Shown one piece after another: positions 48,470-59,422 of a stretch of 64,000 nucleotides of DNA (positions within the stretch are counted from its first letter, which is position 1; every line of letters starts with the position of its first letter). Position numbers and translations under genes: made by a program. The notes under the pieces are model-generated. The model had not been told where the DNA came from and made no database searches. It saw only the letters and a program-made list of their open reading frames with translations. Where the stretch lies: assembly GCA_035578905.1 (NCBI GenBank), contig JAQJVL010000002.1, positions 2,951,229-3,015,228 on the forward strand, written 5' to 3'. This stretch comes from Stictocephala bisonia. Taxonomy: Eukaryota; Arthropoda; Insecta; Hemiptera; Membracidae.

Positions 48470-48960
48470 ATGCTAGTTGGACACTAGCAACACTAGTGGT
48501 GCACTGCTGTAACCTAGCTACTTGGGGACAAAGTGTTGTGGAGATGGGTTCTATACTTGGTCCTCTTAATACTGACAAGGTGTCCGCTCAATGGTTGCCA
48601 TCAACCTCGACACTACTAGACAAGTCTGGGGTGTCCATGTTGGGTGGTAGTCAGAGCCCGGATGTTGTTTAAGAAAGGGAACTGATTAGTCAGTTAGTTG
48701 AAAATCAGACCAATAGTAAGTGGTTCAGATTCCACGTCCCTTAGATTCCCTGGCTATTGGCTATTTTCAGGTTAAGTGATAGATGGGACTTCCTATTCCC
48801 AACTTTTCCTGACTATAAAGTCGATTTTCATTTCATTTCATGAATAAATGGCTCTTTCTATAGAACACTCAACCTTAAATAACTGCACTCGTTCATTTAA
48901 AATCCTTCGCCCATATTTCTACGATCGGTGTCTTAATGATGAATATTGAATATCCCACTG
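48470..48960 (+). repeat. Family-A SINE-like repeat with an embedded family-B tail
   Basis: The body follows the copies at 4478 and 7690 (CACTGCTGTAACCTAGCTAC, GGTTCTATACTTGG, GACACTACTAGACAAG). At about 48768-48835 it is interrupted by a family-B tail-like block (GTTAAGTGATAGATGGGACT, CCAACTTTTCCTGAC), then resumes with GAATAAATGGCTCTTTC and the ACGATCGGTGTCTTA tail. It starts about 20 bases after the RTE target duplication. Confidence 0.6.
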
Positions 48961-49162
48961 CTTAAACTAAGTGATATACAATTACCACACTATATGTGTT
49001 TTCAGATGATTTATTAAAAACTTAGGACTACAGCTGAAACGTTGAAACATTAATTAAGTGCAACTTTCAACACTAAATTCAAACGTTTTTAGAAGCACTC
49101 AACATCAGAACTATTCTTAATTTCTTGTACTACCGTTTAAATTTGTCATAAACTACACCTAC

Positions 49163-49260
49163 CTGAGTCAGTCTTATTTTGCTGCACAAATTAGTTTTTG
49201 GTGACTGACAGAACTTGCAATCTCCACATTGGGGAATGTACAGAGGGATTACATGGTCAC
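49163..49260 (-). CDS. Fdh: Class III alcohol dehydrogenase (Fdh/ADH5), first visible exon
   Basis: S-(hydroxymethyl)glutathione dehydrogenase oxidises the glutathione adduct of formaldehyde with NAD and also reduces S-nitrosoglutathione; it is cytosolic. This exon, between acceptor gatttccag and donor gtaggt, completes a Gly codon and encodes [20 protein letters not shown], then [13 protein letters not shown]. The four Cys (CGDC, FC, LC) are the structural-zinc ligands. Joined with six downstream exons it gives 288 residues to the stop. This corresponds closely to residue about 88 onward of a 374-380-residue family member, so only the N-terminal exons are missing. They are not seen between 49261 and 64000, giving an intron longer than 14.7 kb. 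Confidence 0.95.
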
Positions 49261-49494
49261 CTGGAAATCAATTAAAGACATCTTACTAACATAAAAAACT
49301 TTAATATAGCAAAAGATTGACTCAAGCACATCTTTAATTTACAAGCAAGATATAATCGTTTCTCTTCTATTAATTAGCACAAAAAAATTTTTATTGTGAT
49401 ATTATATGAATTTCAGAAATTTCACATATTATCTTGGCTTAATTGCCAATAATTTTATATAATATCTTTTTTTTTAATTATGTACATCTGATTT

Positions 49495-49830
49495 GTTTTG
49501 TTCAATAGCAGATGTATAAGCCTGGAGAAAGATGAAAGAGAAAGAAGACCTTGAGGGAAAGACAGGGGAAGGTAGGAGAAGATCAGGTGAGGAAGTATGT
49601 GGAGAAAAGAGGAATGTCGTAAAGACAAGTGGAGAAAGAGGAAACCTTGAGGGATAAACAAAAATAGAAGAGGCTGTATAGGATGACCTGTGAAAACAGA
49701 AACGTCAAGAGATAATGCCATTTTTGTTTTCATCAAAAGTAAGAAGGAGTAATTTTTGCCCTAATTTAGCCTCAATAAAGAAGTTTTCCTATTCTATTCT
49801 ATTGTGTGTCTATTGTCTATTCTATTGTGT
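49495..49830 (+). repeat. LINE 3'-end fragment with AATAAA and CTATT tail
   Basis: A purine-rich segment (GAAAGACAGGGGAAGGTAGG, AGAGGCTGTATAGGATGACC) leads into AATAAAGAAG and a TTCTATTCTATTG repeat tail. This order (3' UTR, polyadenylation-like signal, simple tail) fits a 5'-truncated LINE. The minus-strand relative is at 38864-39190. Confidence 0.55.
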
Positions 49831-50578
49831 ATCTACTGTCTTTTTTGCTTTAAATATAAGAAAAAAATTGTCTTTAAGGTTCATAATAAAATTATTATAT
49901 TGAACGAAGATAGTCTAAGTAATCAGAACGTTCATTTTAGCCATTCTGACCCTTGTGTGATCATCACGTGCATGTTTCTATAACTATAGTACTCTTTTCA
50001 GACCACTAACTGAGCTAATATCGCTCCGTAGTGTTTCAGATCTTGTAGTATTACATATACCAATAGTCTGTCTCAACTAATTATTATTTATTTGTGAAAG
50101 TGAAGCATGAAAGATTCTTATCAAGATCTACAATGAATACTTAAAATTAGAATTAATGCTTTATTGAAACTGGGTTCCAAGCATCAAAATAAACTAAATT
50201 ACGTTATATTTCCACTACCTCTTCTGTTCTAAATCTAAGTGGTCTTGAAGTCTTTAATAGGTAGTCAACTAGATAAAGTAGAATCTTGTGAATCTGAAAA
50301 TATCTGAACTGACAATTTGGACAATTCACACACTATTTAGTGAAAAATAAGACAGAAATTTAGAGGTAGTGAAAAAGTACCAATAATCAAAATCAAACAA
50401 CAAGTTTCATTCAACAAAAGTGTAGAATATACAATTACATAACACAACGACAAATAAAAAGATATAAATTATAGCATAAAATTAACAATTCCAGAATTAC
50501 GTTGTTGGTTGGTGTGGAAAAAGTGTGCTGCTCGAAGGTAAAAATAATTGTATGTTTACCAAAATTTGAAGCAATGTA

Positions 50579-51385
50579 CAGGGGCCGGCAGAAAAATCTC
50601 CCCTATTAGAGAAGCTAATGAAAACAAAACGAAATAAGGTAGAAAGTTTTTATTTTTACTAACTAAAAGTACAAATTGTGCAATTTAAGAATACATACCA
50701 TTACTTTAAGTTTAAAGTTTGAGGACAATTTTCGTAAACCTTGGATTTTAAGTAGGCCCAGAGAAAAAAATCACAGGGTGTTAAGTCTGGCGACCGTGGT
50801 GCCCAGCCTATGTCACCACGCAAAAAGATGACGTATGCAGGCAACATTTCCTTCACCAGTGCCAGTGACTGTCGCGCTGTGTGGGCTGTAGTGCCATCTT
50901 GTTGGAACTACACGTTTTCAATATCATCAAAGCTCTCTTAGTTTAGGCTGGAGGAACTCACGGAGCATTACACAACACCGTTCACTGTTTACGGTTATCC
51001 AACCATTTCCTTCGAAAAAGTACAGACCAATCACTCAAGCATTAAAAACAGCACACCATACTGTTACTTTGGAGCTATTTAGCAGTCGTTGATGGAGTTC
51101 TTGGAGGTTGTGTTCAGACCAGTACCTGCAATTTTGGTTGTTCACTACTCGGAAAGGTGAAAGTGTGCCTAGTCAGAAAAAATCACAACATCTTCTGGGC
51201 AGATGTTCCGAAGAAGGTCTTGACACAATGTTACACGGACACTAAAGTCTCTTTGACTCAGTTCCTGAACAACAACACACTGAAAACGGCAAGTATGCAG
51301 GTACTCGAGGACCCCACTACTCTGCTCCATCTCTTGTCTGCTTAACGTTACTTTATAATCGGAGAGTTTTTTCTGCCGAACCCTC
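50579..51385 (-). mobile_element. Internally deleted mariner-like element
   Basis: 807 bp with TA duplications (50577-50578 and 51386-51387) and inverted ends that share CGGCAGAAAAA just inside the first bases (CAGGGGC... on one side, GAGGGTT... on the other). A decayed Tc1/mariner-superfamily transposase lies on the minus strand without its N-terminal DNA-binding part. It is shorter than the roughly 1.3 kb expected for a full element. Confidence 0.8.
50690..51200 (-). pseudogene. Mariner-like transposase, catalytic domain remnant
   Basis: On the minus strand, successive conserved segments are readable: a first catalytic Asp followed by a stop then AHFHLS, VNNQNCRYWSEHN, VTVWCAV, YFFEGNGWITVNSERC, FQQDGTTAHTARQS (second Asp), then GWAPRSPDLTPCDFFLWAYL (third Asp) and KSKVYENCPQTLNLK. 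At least three in-frame stops and small shifts break it, and the helix-turn-helix region is missing. It cannot encode a functional enzyme. Confidence 0.85.
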
Positions 51386-51984
51386 TATAAATGTCCTCAA
51401 TATAGTTTTTGAAGGATGATGATTACAAAACTAGAAAAATAAGGGCTTTATTTAAAATAATCTAAAAATGAAATAAAATTAAATACTAACAAAATTTTAT
51501 TTCATTTCATTTCTTTATTGAGGATGTAAAGATAATAATTTTTATTCATTATATTTAATGTCATGAGAAGTATAAAAAAAGTTTCTTAAAGGATTATGGA
51601 GCGTTAAAGCAGGTGTCACTAATTAATTTACTATCAGTTGTTAAAATAAAAAACTTAAATTAACTGATTATTAAAAGAAATTTGAAGACAAATATTAATA
51701 AAAAGATCTAAAAAATTAATTAAATTTATAACAGCGAGAGCATAGTACAGTATATAAAAAATAAAAGCAAATGCTAGTCAATGATAACAAAGAGCAAGAT
51801 AACCTGAGGTTATCTTGAGTCATCACAAACTACGAGAGTTCTATTTTCAATGAAACTAGAATAGCAGTTTTAACAGATGACCAAAAACTTATGTTGCTTA
51901 CCAAATTACTAGTTAGGATATTTATTCTGAATTTTTATGTACAGTTCTTGTATTTAAATATTCAGTCATTAAACAAATTATATG

Positions 51985-52065
51985 AAAAAAGTTTTATTTG
52001 ATGAGGTAAAGTTAGGACCATTAAGTCCTCTCTTACACATAACCTCATAAAAACAGGAAGTATAA
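51985..52065 (-). repeat. Family-B SINE tail fragment
   Basis: GATGAGGTAAAGTTAGGACC then AGTCCTCTCTTACACATAAC corresponds, in the same (minus) orientation, to the tail of the 5S-headed SINE at 28404-28640. The head is absent. Confidence 0.5.
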
Positions 52066-54002
52066 TAACCTCAGAAACCACTAGATTAAAATATTCTCAT
52101 TACATAAACTAAAGGTATATGTTACAGCGCCAATATTATAAGAATTACATTATTCAGTAATTCAGGAGTTAGAATATCTATCATCGCCTTTTTTAGTTTT
52201 AGAGTAATTTTTTCAGCAATTTGACCGGTTTTTCGTAATATTTTTGTTTTCAATTGATTGAAGAGTGAATGGCGTAGATTTTCGGCATGAGAGTAATGAA
52301 TATTTTTAGGACACGATTGGTTTCATATACAGAACTTACAGTGAAAAAACATTAGTTTCCTAAAGCTAATATCTTGTTTGAAGAGTTGAATGGGAAGTGT
52401 AGAAAGAAATTTGGATACTCTAAAAATAACAATATTGGTTATAGAATTAATATGATATTATTAGAAAATGTTTCGTTCTGTACAACACACTTTTATTTTA
52501 TAGCATGTAAATAAAATTAAAAAAAAAAAAAATAAATAAAAAACACTTTTACTTGCTTGTCTAAGTAATCATTTACATCAAATGTGATAAGAATCAGTGT
52601 TTGGATGGTTTCAACAAGTTTTGGCAGACAATTTTCAAACAGCTCTGCAGTAATCTAGGCCTTTTTATTTTATCTATCTTAAACGAGTTTGAATGTTATT
52701 TTGTAAAAACATCTTGGATTAACATATTTGACTACAGTCACAACATACGTTAGGTGCCATCTACACCTATTACAACTGTTTAATATGTTGAAATTTCCTC
52801 AACTCCAGTAAACTCTCAAAGTTACTGTTTTATCCAGACCACATTTAAAACCTGTTCCTTCTTCAGTCTAGTATTTACTGGAGTTTCTTCATTCATTTGT
52901 AAAAATCATCTTGATTCTACTTTTACCTTATTCAAACTTGAAGGTAATTGCAACCCAACCCTCGTACTATCCTGGACATTGCTGGACCCATCGAGGGTGG
53001 GTGCGAAAGCATCGAACTTAGGACGACACAGAACAAAAAAAACCAGTTGAATGGCAAAAATATTGTTTATGACATGAAAATTTTAAAAATTACATTCAAA
53101 AGTATATTAAAAAGAAAAAAAATTAAGTGACAGAAAAAAATTAAAACATTTACGTACAATGGGCTGTTAACCGTTTGTGAAAAGTTACTATATTTATTAA
53201 AAGTTACAGTAAATTTATAAATATATTATATGGTCTCGAGGCAAAAGAAATAAATAAAAAACACAACAAGATAAGATTTACAAATACCAGCAAGTGGAAA
53301 AAAGTATCAAACTAAACATATACTAAAAATAGGTTAGGCCTAATAACATTTTTTTATGGTATCATAAATATATCTCTGAAAAGTTTTAACAATAATAAAT
53401 AATAACAATGAACATATACAAGAATAATTAAATAACAAAATACATGAATTAATAAACTACAACAATAAAACATTAACTACAAATAAATTAATATAAAACT
53501 ACAGATTATATAAAGACAAATCTAAATTTAGAATCGAAGCAGAACTTACGGGGCCTCAGGCAATAAAAGAAATTTGTAAGTTTTTGCCAATTTGGAAAAG
53601 TTAACCTTTTGCGCTCCATAGGCGAACTGAGTCCGACATTGCTATTTTTGTTCCACTCCAAAGGCGGACTCAATCCAATATCGGTTATCGATCTTTTATT
53701 TCATTTCCAGTTCATTCCAGATGTTGTTTAAAGTTTCTATAGTGACATGGTAATACTCGGTGTTTGATTTGACTTCGTAATATTTTAATTTTTTGTTTTC
53801 AAACCAAACAGCTTTAGTCAGCTCCAGCTGTTGTCTTCACATTGAACGTTCATTGTTGCGTGTTTAGGTTGCGTTTGTAAACAATATTTACTTTGTTTTT
53901 GTTTTTATATTATGTTTTCTAAGTTACTATAATTAATTTTTAGAGTAAATCAAAGTGCATATAATGTAAATTTGTGTACTATTTTCATGTACAGCTAGTA
54001 TT

Positions 54003-54065
54003 ATGGCGTCTACATGTAGAGATAGTTTAGATGACACAAACACTGAAGCTATGTTTGATGAATGA
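54003..54065 (+). pseudogene. N-terminal remnant of a piggyBac-type transposase
   Basis: ATG followed by 19 codons (MASTCRDSLDDTNTEAMFDE) and TGA. Acidic starts of this kind occur in piggyBac transposases, and the position (about 400 bases inside the left TTAA end) fits. After the stop the sequence no longer looks coding, so the rest was deleted. Confidence 0.5.
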
Positions 54066-54661
54066 TTACGGTTTTATACATGCATTTGTATTTGAACAAA
54101 ATACTGTTACCAGTATCAGTACTATTTGCATATATGTCAAGTGTAACTACAAAACAGAACTGCAGCAGTTAAAAAATTGTGATATACATAACATGAAACT
54201 TTAGTATTCTAGAAAATGATAATTTGGTAAAGTGAAAATGCTTTGCAATAAATTATAAAGTAGCATATGGAAATTATAATATGTTTTAGAAAACAAACAA
54301 AATAAGTATTTTTCTTTCTTTCTGCTTATTTTAATGATGTTTACGCCAAATTAATAACAAAAATAATTGATGCTAAAACTTAATCAAAATATCCTAAACT
54401 CTCATAATTCTTTTGAATTTTTTATATTTATATTTTTATATTTGAGTAAAAGGTACATAAATTATAAATAAATAACATAACAATGTTCACCAGCTTATGG
54501 GTGATTCTCCATTTAGAGGGGGGAACTGTGTTCAAGGTATTTTTCTTCAATAAACAAACAGTATGAAAATATATTCCTGTATTCAAATAAAAAATGCAAC
54601 TGTATAAAACAACCAATATAAGCAAAAAGTTAAAAAAATGTATATTTGTTGCATTAGTTTT

Positions 54662-55390
54662 GTCCACAGACTGTGATAAGTCACGTCCGTGGACTGACAC
54701 AACCCTAGTTTTGACATGTTTGTAAAATTGTATTAATTCCCCAAACCAGTCAATGTAAGTTTTTTTACTGTATTTGCTATTTAGAATATGTAAAGAACCG
54801 TTTTAGCACATTACATCTATTATAATTCTAATTTAGCATCATTTTATTAGAAACCAAAGCTGTGTACAGATTCTTTTGTCCTGTCCGTGGACAATGTTTA
54901 ATATGTGAATAAAAACTATAATGGTAACACTAGTTTGACTTCCAGTTGCTGATTTGACTTCTTTAGCAGCCATCTTGTTTCTGTTAGTAGAGTGGTTGCA
55001 GTTATAAAGTACTTCTTGAGTTGTAGTTCAAAGTTTTTACTGTTATTTGGAAATCGTTAAGATCGTTGCATCACATCTGTGGTAAGTATAATTTGTTACT
55101 TTACATATGTTTTTTATTTATTTATTTTTTTATTTATTTTTCTATTTACTGTTATGCAAAACGAAAGACTACTATATGATAATTAACATTTCAGGAAGCT
55201 GCAAGTTCTATTTACTGTTATGCAAAACGAAAGACTACTATATGATAATTAACATTTCAGGAAGCTGCAAGTTAAAACCTCATGGTTAACCTACAAAAAC
55301 AGTTTTTCCATCACGTCCGTGGACATCACGTCCGTGGACGGTAGCAGTCCACGGACAGGACATTTTGTCCACGGACTGGACACTTTGTCA
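54662..55390. repeat. Left subterminal array of GTCCGTGGAC palindromes
   Basis: The decamer GTCCGTGGAC / GTCCACGGAC, often as TCACGTCCGTGGAC, occurs at 54686 and 54886, then four or more times tightly packed at about 55314-55380, with a variant GTCCACAGAC at 54662. Two further copies (one variant) lie near the right end at 59426-59458. Confinement to the two ends of the element suggests transposase-binding sites. Confidence 0.8.
55141..55272. repeat. Tandem duplication, 66-base unit, two copies
   Basis: Two apparently identical 66-base units begin TCTATTTACTGTTATGCAAA at 55141 and 55207. They lie inside the predicted 5' UTR intron of the transposase-like gene. The small open frame across them (55107-55289) is not considered coding. 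Confidence 0.92.
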
Positions 55391-55871
55391 ATGGGCATGA
55401 TCCAAAGGAGTAAAATATCAATGAAATTGAAGGAATGTATTGCTTAGTACTTGACTCCAATATTTAAAGATCATTTTTATTTATCAAATGATAATATTGG
55501 AATTATTAAGTTGAAAAATTAGTCGGTTTATTTATGTTTTCGTTACATATAGGCTAGTACATTACACAAGTACATTGTGTTTTATCAAGTTTAACACCTT
55601 ATTCTACTAGGCCTATTTTTTAAATTTGTATATACTAGGCCTGTATTAATGCAATGGAAAATCAGTAAAATGAGCATTGATCAAAAATGAACAGTATTTT
55701 TTTTATAAAAGGTAGACCTGACAGAAACTCAAAATCTGTGGAGCTCATGTTTAAAAAAATACATTCCTAATCGTATTATTTATAGCCTACTATTAAATAA
55801 AAATATATTCCAGTAAAACTCATACAACTTCTTTGTTTAAAGTTCATTGTTGACGATGGATAATTGTTAAT

Positions 55872-55976
55872 GTTAGGTAAACTATTGCGGACATTTGCCA
55901 TTGTTAAAGGTATGTCATAGTTTTTTTTTTTAGTATACCTTTAACGATGGCAAATGTCCGCAATAATTTACCTAAC
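55872..55976. repeat. Long hairpin upstream of the transposase-like ORF
   Basis: Arms of 43 bases (55872-55914 and 55934-55976) are inverted copies with only a few mismatches, around a T-rich loop. The arms include TTGCGGACATTTGCCATTG and its complement. It lies about 60 bases before the ATG, within the predicted 5' UTR intron. Confidence 0.85.
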
Positions 55977-56038
55977 TGCATACAACTTAACATCAAAAGA
56001 TAGGCCTACAATATTTTGTTTGTTTTTAGGTAGTTAAC

Positions 56039-57073
56039 ATGGCCAGAGTAAAAAAAAAAAAACAAACTCCAGCTGAGAGAAAAGAAATGAAAAAGTTAAG
56101 TATGAGACGAGCCCGAGAAAAGTTAAGAAGTGACCCTGAACAGTATGAACGAGTGAAATTGATAGATAAGGAAAGGAAAAAGAAGACAAGGAAGAAAATA
56201 AATGAAGTAAGTGAAAGGGAAAAAAGGAATTTGAGAAAGAACTGGAGAGAGAGGGCAAAAAAATACAGGCAAAATAAAAAAGCATTGCTCTTGGCTGTAG
56301 ACAGCGCACCAACACCACCTGAGAGCCCCAATCAAAATGATGTCGGAAATATTGTCCCAATTGTTAATAGGCCTTTAAATGAGATACCTTTGGTACCTTC
56401 GACTTCAAGAGTTGACAGTGGGAAAAAAAAGAGAAGGAAAAATACAGATTTACTGAAGAGAGAAATTAAAAGACTAAAAGAAACAAATTACAAATTAGAG
56501 AAAAGTGTTTCTAAGTATAGATCAAGATTTAATAGAGAAAAAAACAAAAACAAGGACACGCCCACTAAAGAGACAGATAAGCTACTGGAAGGGCATAGAG
56601 TGTCAGATAATGTGCGAAAACAACTAAAATTTTGTGCAATACTAAAAAAACAAATCAGGCAAAATCTGAAGAAAAATACAAAGATTAGTATGAAGAGAAA
56701 CTTTGTACAAATGATATCAGGACAGCTTGTAAACAAGTATAAATATAAAACATATGTTGCATCTTTTACTTCAAAGAAATTAATTCATTGCAGCACTGAA
56801 CTTGGTAAAATTAAAAAGAACCAAAACGTTAAAAGGGATATCAGATGTTTCTTAGAACAAGACGAAAATAGCAGAATGTGTGCGGGCAAAAGAGAAACCG
56901 TGACTAGGCACAAAAAGAAAATGCAGAAACGTTCCTTAAATGACACGATGAGAAACTTGCATGTAAAATTCTTGTCTAAATACCCTCACCACCACGGTAA
57001 AGTAACCTACTCCTTTTTTTGTAAGTTTCGACCTTATTGGATTGTTCCAATAATAGTTGGATTGGAGATCTAG
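56039..57073 (+). CDS. Transposase-like protein of the TTAT element, N-terminal frame
   Basis: 344 codons in one frame. The first 100 residues are extremely basic and helical (PAERKEMKKLSMRRAREKLR, then REKRNLRKNWRERAKKYRQN), followed by a short Pro/Ser linker (PTPPESPNQN). A second basic coiled-coil stretch follows (LLKREIKRLKETNYKLEKSV). A C-terminal segment ends KFRPYWIVP, after which this frame stops. Such basic repeats at the start suggest DNA binding. The homologous sequence appears to carry on in the next frame at 57057, so one base is extra or two are missing near 57050-57070. This could be a lesion, an assembly error or a +1 frameshift. Confidence 0.8.
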   Translation: MARVKKKKQTPAERKEMKKLSMRRAREKLRSDPEQYERVKLIDKERKKKTRKKINEVSEREKRNLRKNWRERAKKYRQNKKALLLAVDSAPTPPESPNQNDVGNIVPIVNRPLNEIPLVPSTSRVDSGKKKRRKNTDLLKREIKRLKETNYKLEKSVSKYRSRFNREKNKNKDTPTKETDKLLEGHRVSDNVRKQLKFCAILKKQIRQNLKKNTKISMKRNFVQMISGQLVNKYKYKTYVASFTSKKLIHCSTELGKIKKNQNVKRDIRCFLEQDENSRMCAGKRETVTRHKKKMQKRSLNDTMRNLHVKFLSKYPHHHGKVTYSFFCKFRPYWIVPIIVGLEI

Positions 57074-58790
57074 AGAAACTTGTTTGTGTGAGCTCCATGC
57101 TAACATGAATCTTGTTGTCCAAAAGCTTTACAGCTTGAATCTTATTGAGGAAAAAACTCCGAATGAAATAATACAACATTTGACTTGCAACAGTGATTTA
57201 AAGGAAAAATGTCTAGAGAGAAAATGCCCTAAATGTAACAACTATAATGTGAAGTTTTGTGATTTTACAGATGATAGTGTTCAGTATCAACAGTGGGTCA
57301 CAAAATCAAAAACAGTAGATATCAAAGGAAAAATTAAAGTCTGTAAAAAAACTAAAAAAGAAGATGTATTCTCCTCTAAACGCAATTTAATAACTAAATT
57401 CTATGATCTACTTGATAAGTTTATGATCCATATTTTAAACATAAGGCACCAGTATGATGTTATCAACAAAATAAAGAATTCGTTGACAGAAAATGATGTA
57501 TTAGTTCACATGGACTACTCTGAAAATTATTCATGTAAATATAGCGAGGAAATCCAAAGCTTTCATTTTGGTGGTTCAAGAAAGCAGGTCACTCTTCATA
57601 CAGTTGTAACGTATTTCCTAAAAGATGGTCAACTTGCTCATAAATCTTTCTGTACTCTTAGTGATTGTTTAAGACATGATTCCGTTGCTGTATGCGCACA
57701 CTTAAAACCAGTAGCAATTGAAATAAAGAAATTAATTCCTAAACTAGAAAAGGTGCACTTTCTGAGTGATGGCCCAACAGGCCAATACAGGAATAAAAAC
57801 ATGTTTCACCTCATTCCGACTGTCTTAGCCAAAGATTTTCAAGCCAAAAGTGTTCACTGGCATTATTCAGAAAAGGGCCATGGCAAGGGAGCCGCTGATG
57901 GTGTGGGGGGAACTGTAAAACGTTATGCTGATAGCCTTGTCAGCCAGGGAAATGATATCCCAAACATTAATATTTTGTTCAGTGAGTTGAAAGCTAAACA
58001 GTCAGCAATAGAGTTCTTTCTAGTTAATGAACACAAAATAAAAGACAAGGACAAGAGCTTGCCTGAGAACCTACAGGCCTTTAAAGGCACTTTTAAAGTC
58101 CATGAATTAGCATGGTCTGCGAAGAACAGATCACAACTTCAAGCAAGAAGACTAAGTTGTTTGCAATGTAAGTCAAATGAAAAATGCAAACATTATGGAA
58201 TTGGCCAGATTACTGTACGTGAGTCTACTCTGAATGACCAAGTCCAATGCCAAACCGGAAAAAATAGGAAGCAAAAGAAACCACTCTTTACATTTTTGGA
58301 CAAATGTTCAGACAGTAGCAGTGACTGTGACGAAATAAAGAATTTGAGACCAAAACGAGGAAATGAAAAGTCATACAAAGACATCTTTACCTCTTCAGAA
58401 GATGAGGAACCTGAAGTTCCTGTCCAAAAAACTACAAACGAGCCTCAACCTTCAGGTAGTGGAACTGGACCTCTCTTGCAAACAGCTAATAATGTATATG
58501 ACGTTCAGTTAGGAGATTTTGTACTGGTTCGTTACGAACCTGAAGGAAAAAAAGGACTATGCCACCATTTTGTTGGTGTATGCCAAGGACATACGGAAGA
58601 TGAAGGAGAACTAGAAATAATGTTTTTAAAGACTGTTGCAGCTAATGACACAACTCTATTCCTAATAGATGAAAAAGACATATCCACCGTTGATAAAAAT
58701 CAAATTGTTGCCGTTTTGCCGAGTCCCAGTCTAATGGTTAAAGGCGACAGGATTTTTTACAAGTTCCAGTGCCCAGTAAATGTATTTTAA
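57057..58790 (+). CDS. Transposase-like protein of the TTAT element, catalytic frame
   Basis: 577 codons from the frame change to TAA. A Cys/His-rich region (RETCLCELH, CLERKCPKCNNYNVKFC, about residues 7-70) may bind zinc. A probable RNase H-like core follows with acidic residues in conserved-looking strings: VLVHMDYSENY (D153), VHFLSDGPTGQYRNK (D238) and HYSEKGHGKGAADGVGG (E272 or D281). A second Cys cluster lies near SCLQCKSNEKCKH. An acidic linker leads to a C-terminal domain of about 95 residues (LGDFVLVRYEPEGKKG, HHFVGVCQGH) that resembles a small SH3/Tudor-like fold. I recall similar uncharacterised arthropod proteins but cannot name the family. The first codon here is TTG, so it is not an independent gene. 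Confidence 0.8.
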   Translation: MDWRSRETCLCELHANMNLVVQKLYSLNLIEEKTPNEIIQHLTCNSDLKEKCLERKCPKCNNYNVKFCDFTDDSVQYQQWVTKSKTVDIKGKIKVCKKTKKEDVFSSKRNLITKFYDLLDKFMIHILNIRHQYDVINKIKNSLTENDVLVHMDYSENYSCKYSEEIQSFHFGGSRKQVTLHTVVTYFLKDGQLAHKSFCTLSDCLRHDSVAVCAHLKPVAIEIKKLIPKLEKVHFLSDGPTGQYRNKNMFHLIPTVLAKDFQAKSVHWHYSEKGHGKGAADGVGGTVKRYADSLVSQGNDIPNINILFSELKAKQSAIEFFLVNEHKIKDKDKSLPENLQAFKGTFKVHELAWSAKNRSQLQARRLSCLQCKSNEKCKHYGIGQITVRESTLNDQVQCQTGKNRKQKKPLFTFLDKCSDSSSDCDEIKNLRPKRGNEKSYKDIFTSSEDEEPEVPVQKTTNEPQPSGSGTGPLLQTANNVYDVQLGDFVLVRYEPEGKKGLCHHFVGVCQGHTEDEGELEIMFLKTVAANDTTLFLIDEKDISTVDKNQIVAVLPSPSLMVKGDRIFYKFQCPVNVF

Positions 58791-59227
58791 GATGTGCCCT
58801 ATTCTGAACTACTTATGGTTTGAATTCTAGCCCTACTGTTGTACCCTACCTTAACTATTTAGTGTGTTTTTACCTCATGTGTTTTGTTGTTTTCATTATT
58901 GTACTTTGTTTGGTAATATTCATACTTAGAATTATTTCACTTGTGTTTAGAAATAAGTTAATCAATTTGGTATTTACTGCTCTCTAGATGCTGGTTTTTT
59001 CCATTCTCAATAACCAGTTCAGTTTTTTTTTAAATATAATTTGTGTGTTTGATTTAAACATATTTACAAAATGACAAGTTCCTATTCTAAGGCTGAAAAA
59101 TGTTATAATACGGATTTGGAAGTTAGGGTGATGTTTTCAACAACACACATTATTTGCTTAAGTTTTGAATTCTATTAGGCTTACAGTACTTTTGTTACCT
59201 TTTGATTATAGTTAAATGTTTATTACA

Positions 59228-59233
59228 AATAAA
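59228..59233 (+). terminator. Candidate polyadenylation signal of the TTAT element
   Basis: AATAAA 438 bases after the stop at 58790 and before the right-hand palindromes, so a transcript would end inside the element. Confidence 0.4.
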
Positions 59234-59422
59234 ATATTGTTTTTTACTTCCGTACAAATAGAGTTCGTTATTTACATGTTCCAATTTTAATGTTTTAATT
59301 TCACAATAATTGTCAGGCTTTCTTACATTTGAGTCTTGCAAGGTAATTATAACACTCACAACTCTCATTTTGTAAATTTTAATTTTTAAAACTTATCTTA
59401 AAAGCTTTCTGAACATTACTGT

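Noticed and set aside
57021..57056. GTAAGT...AG segment that could be read as a mini-intron joining the two frames
   Set aside because: Only 36 bases, and it would delete the RPYWIVP motif that looks conserved; a small indel explains the frame change better.
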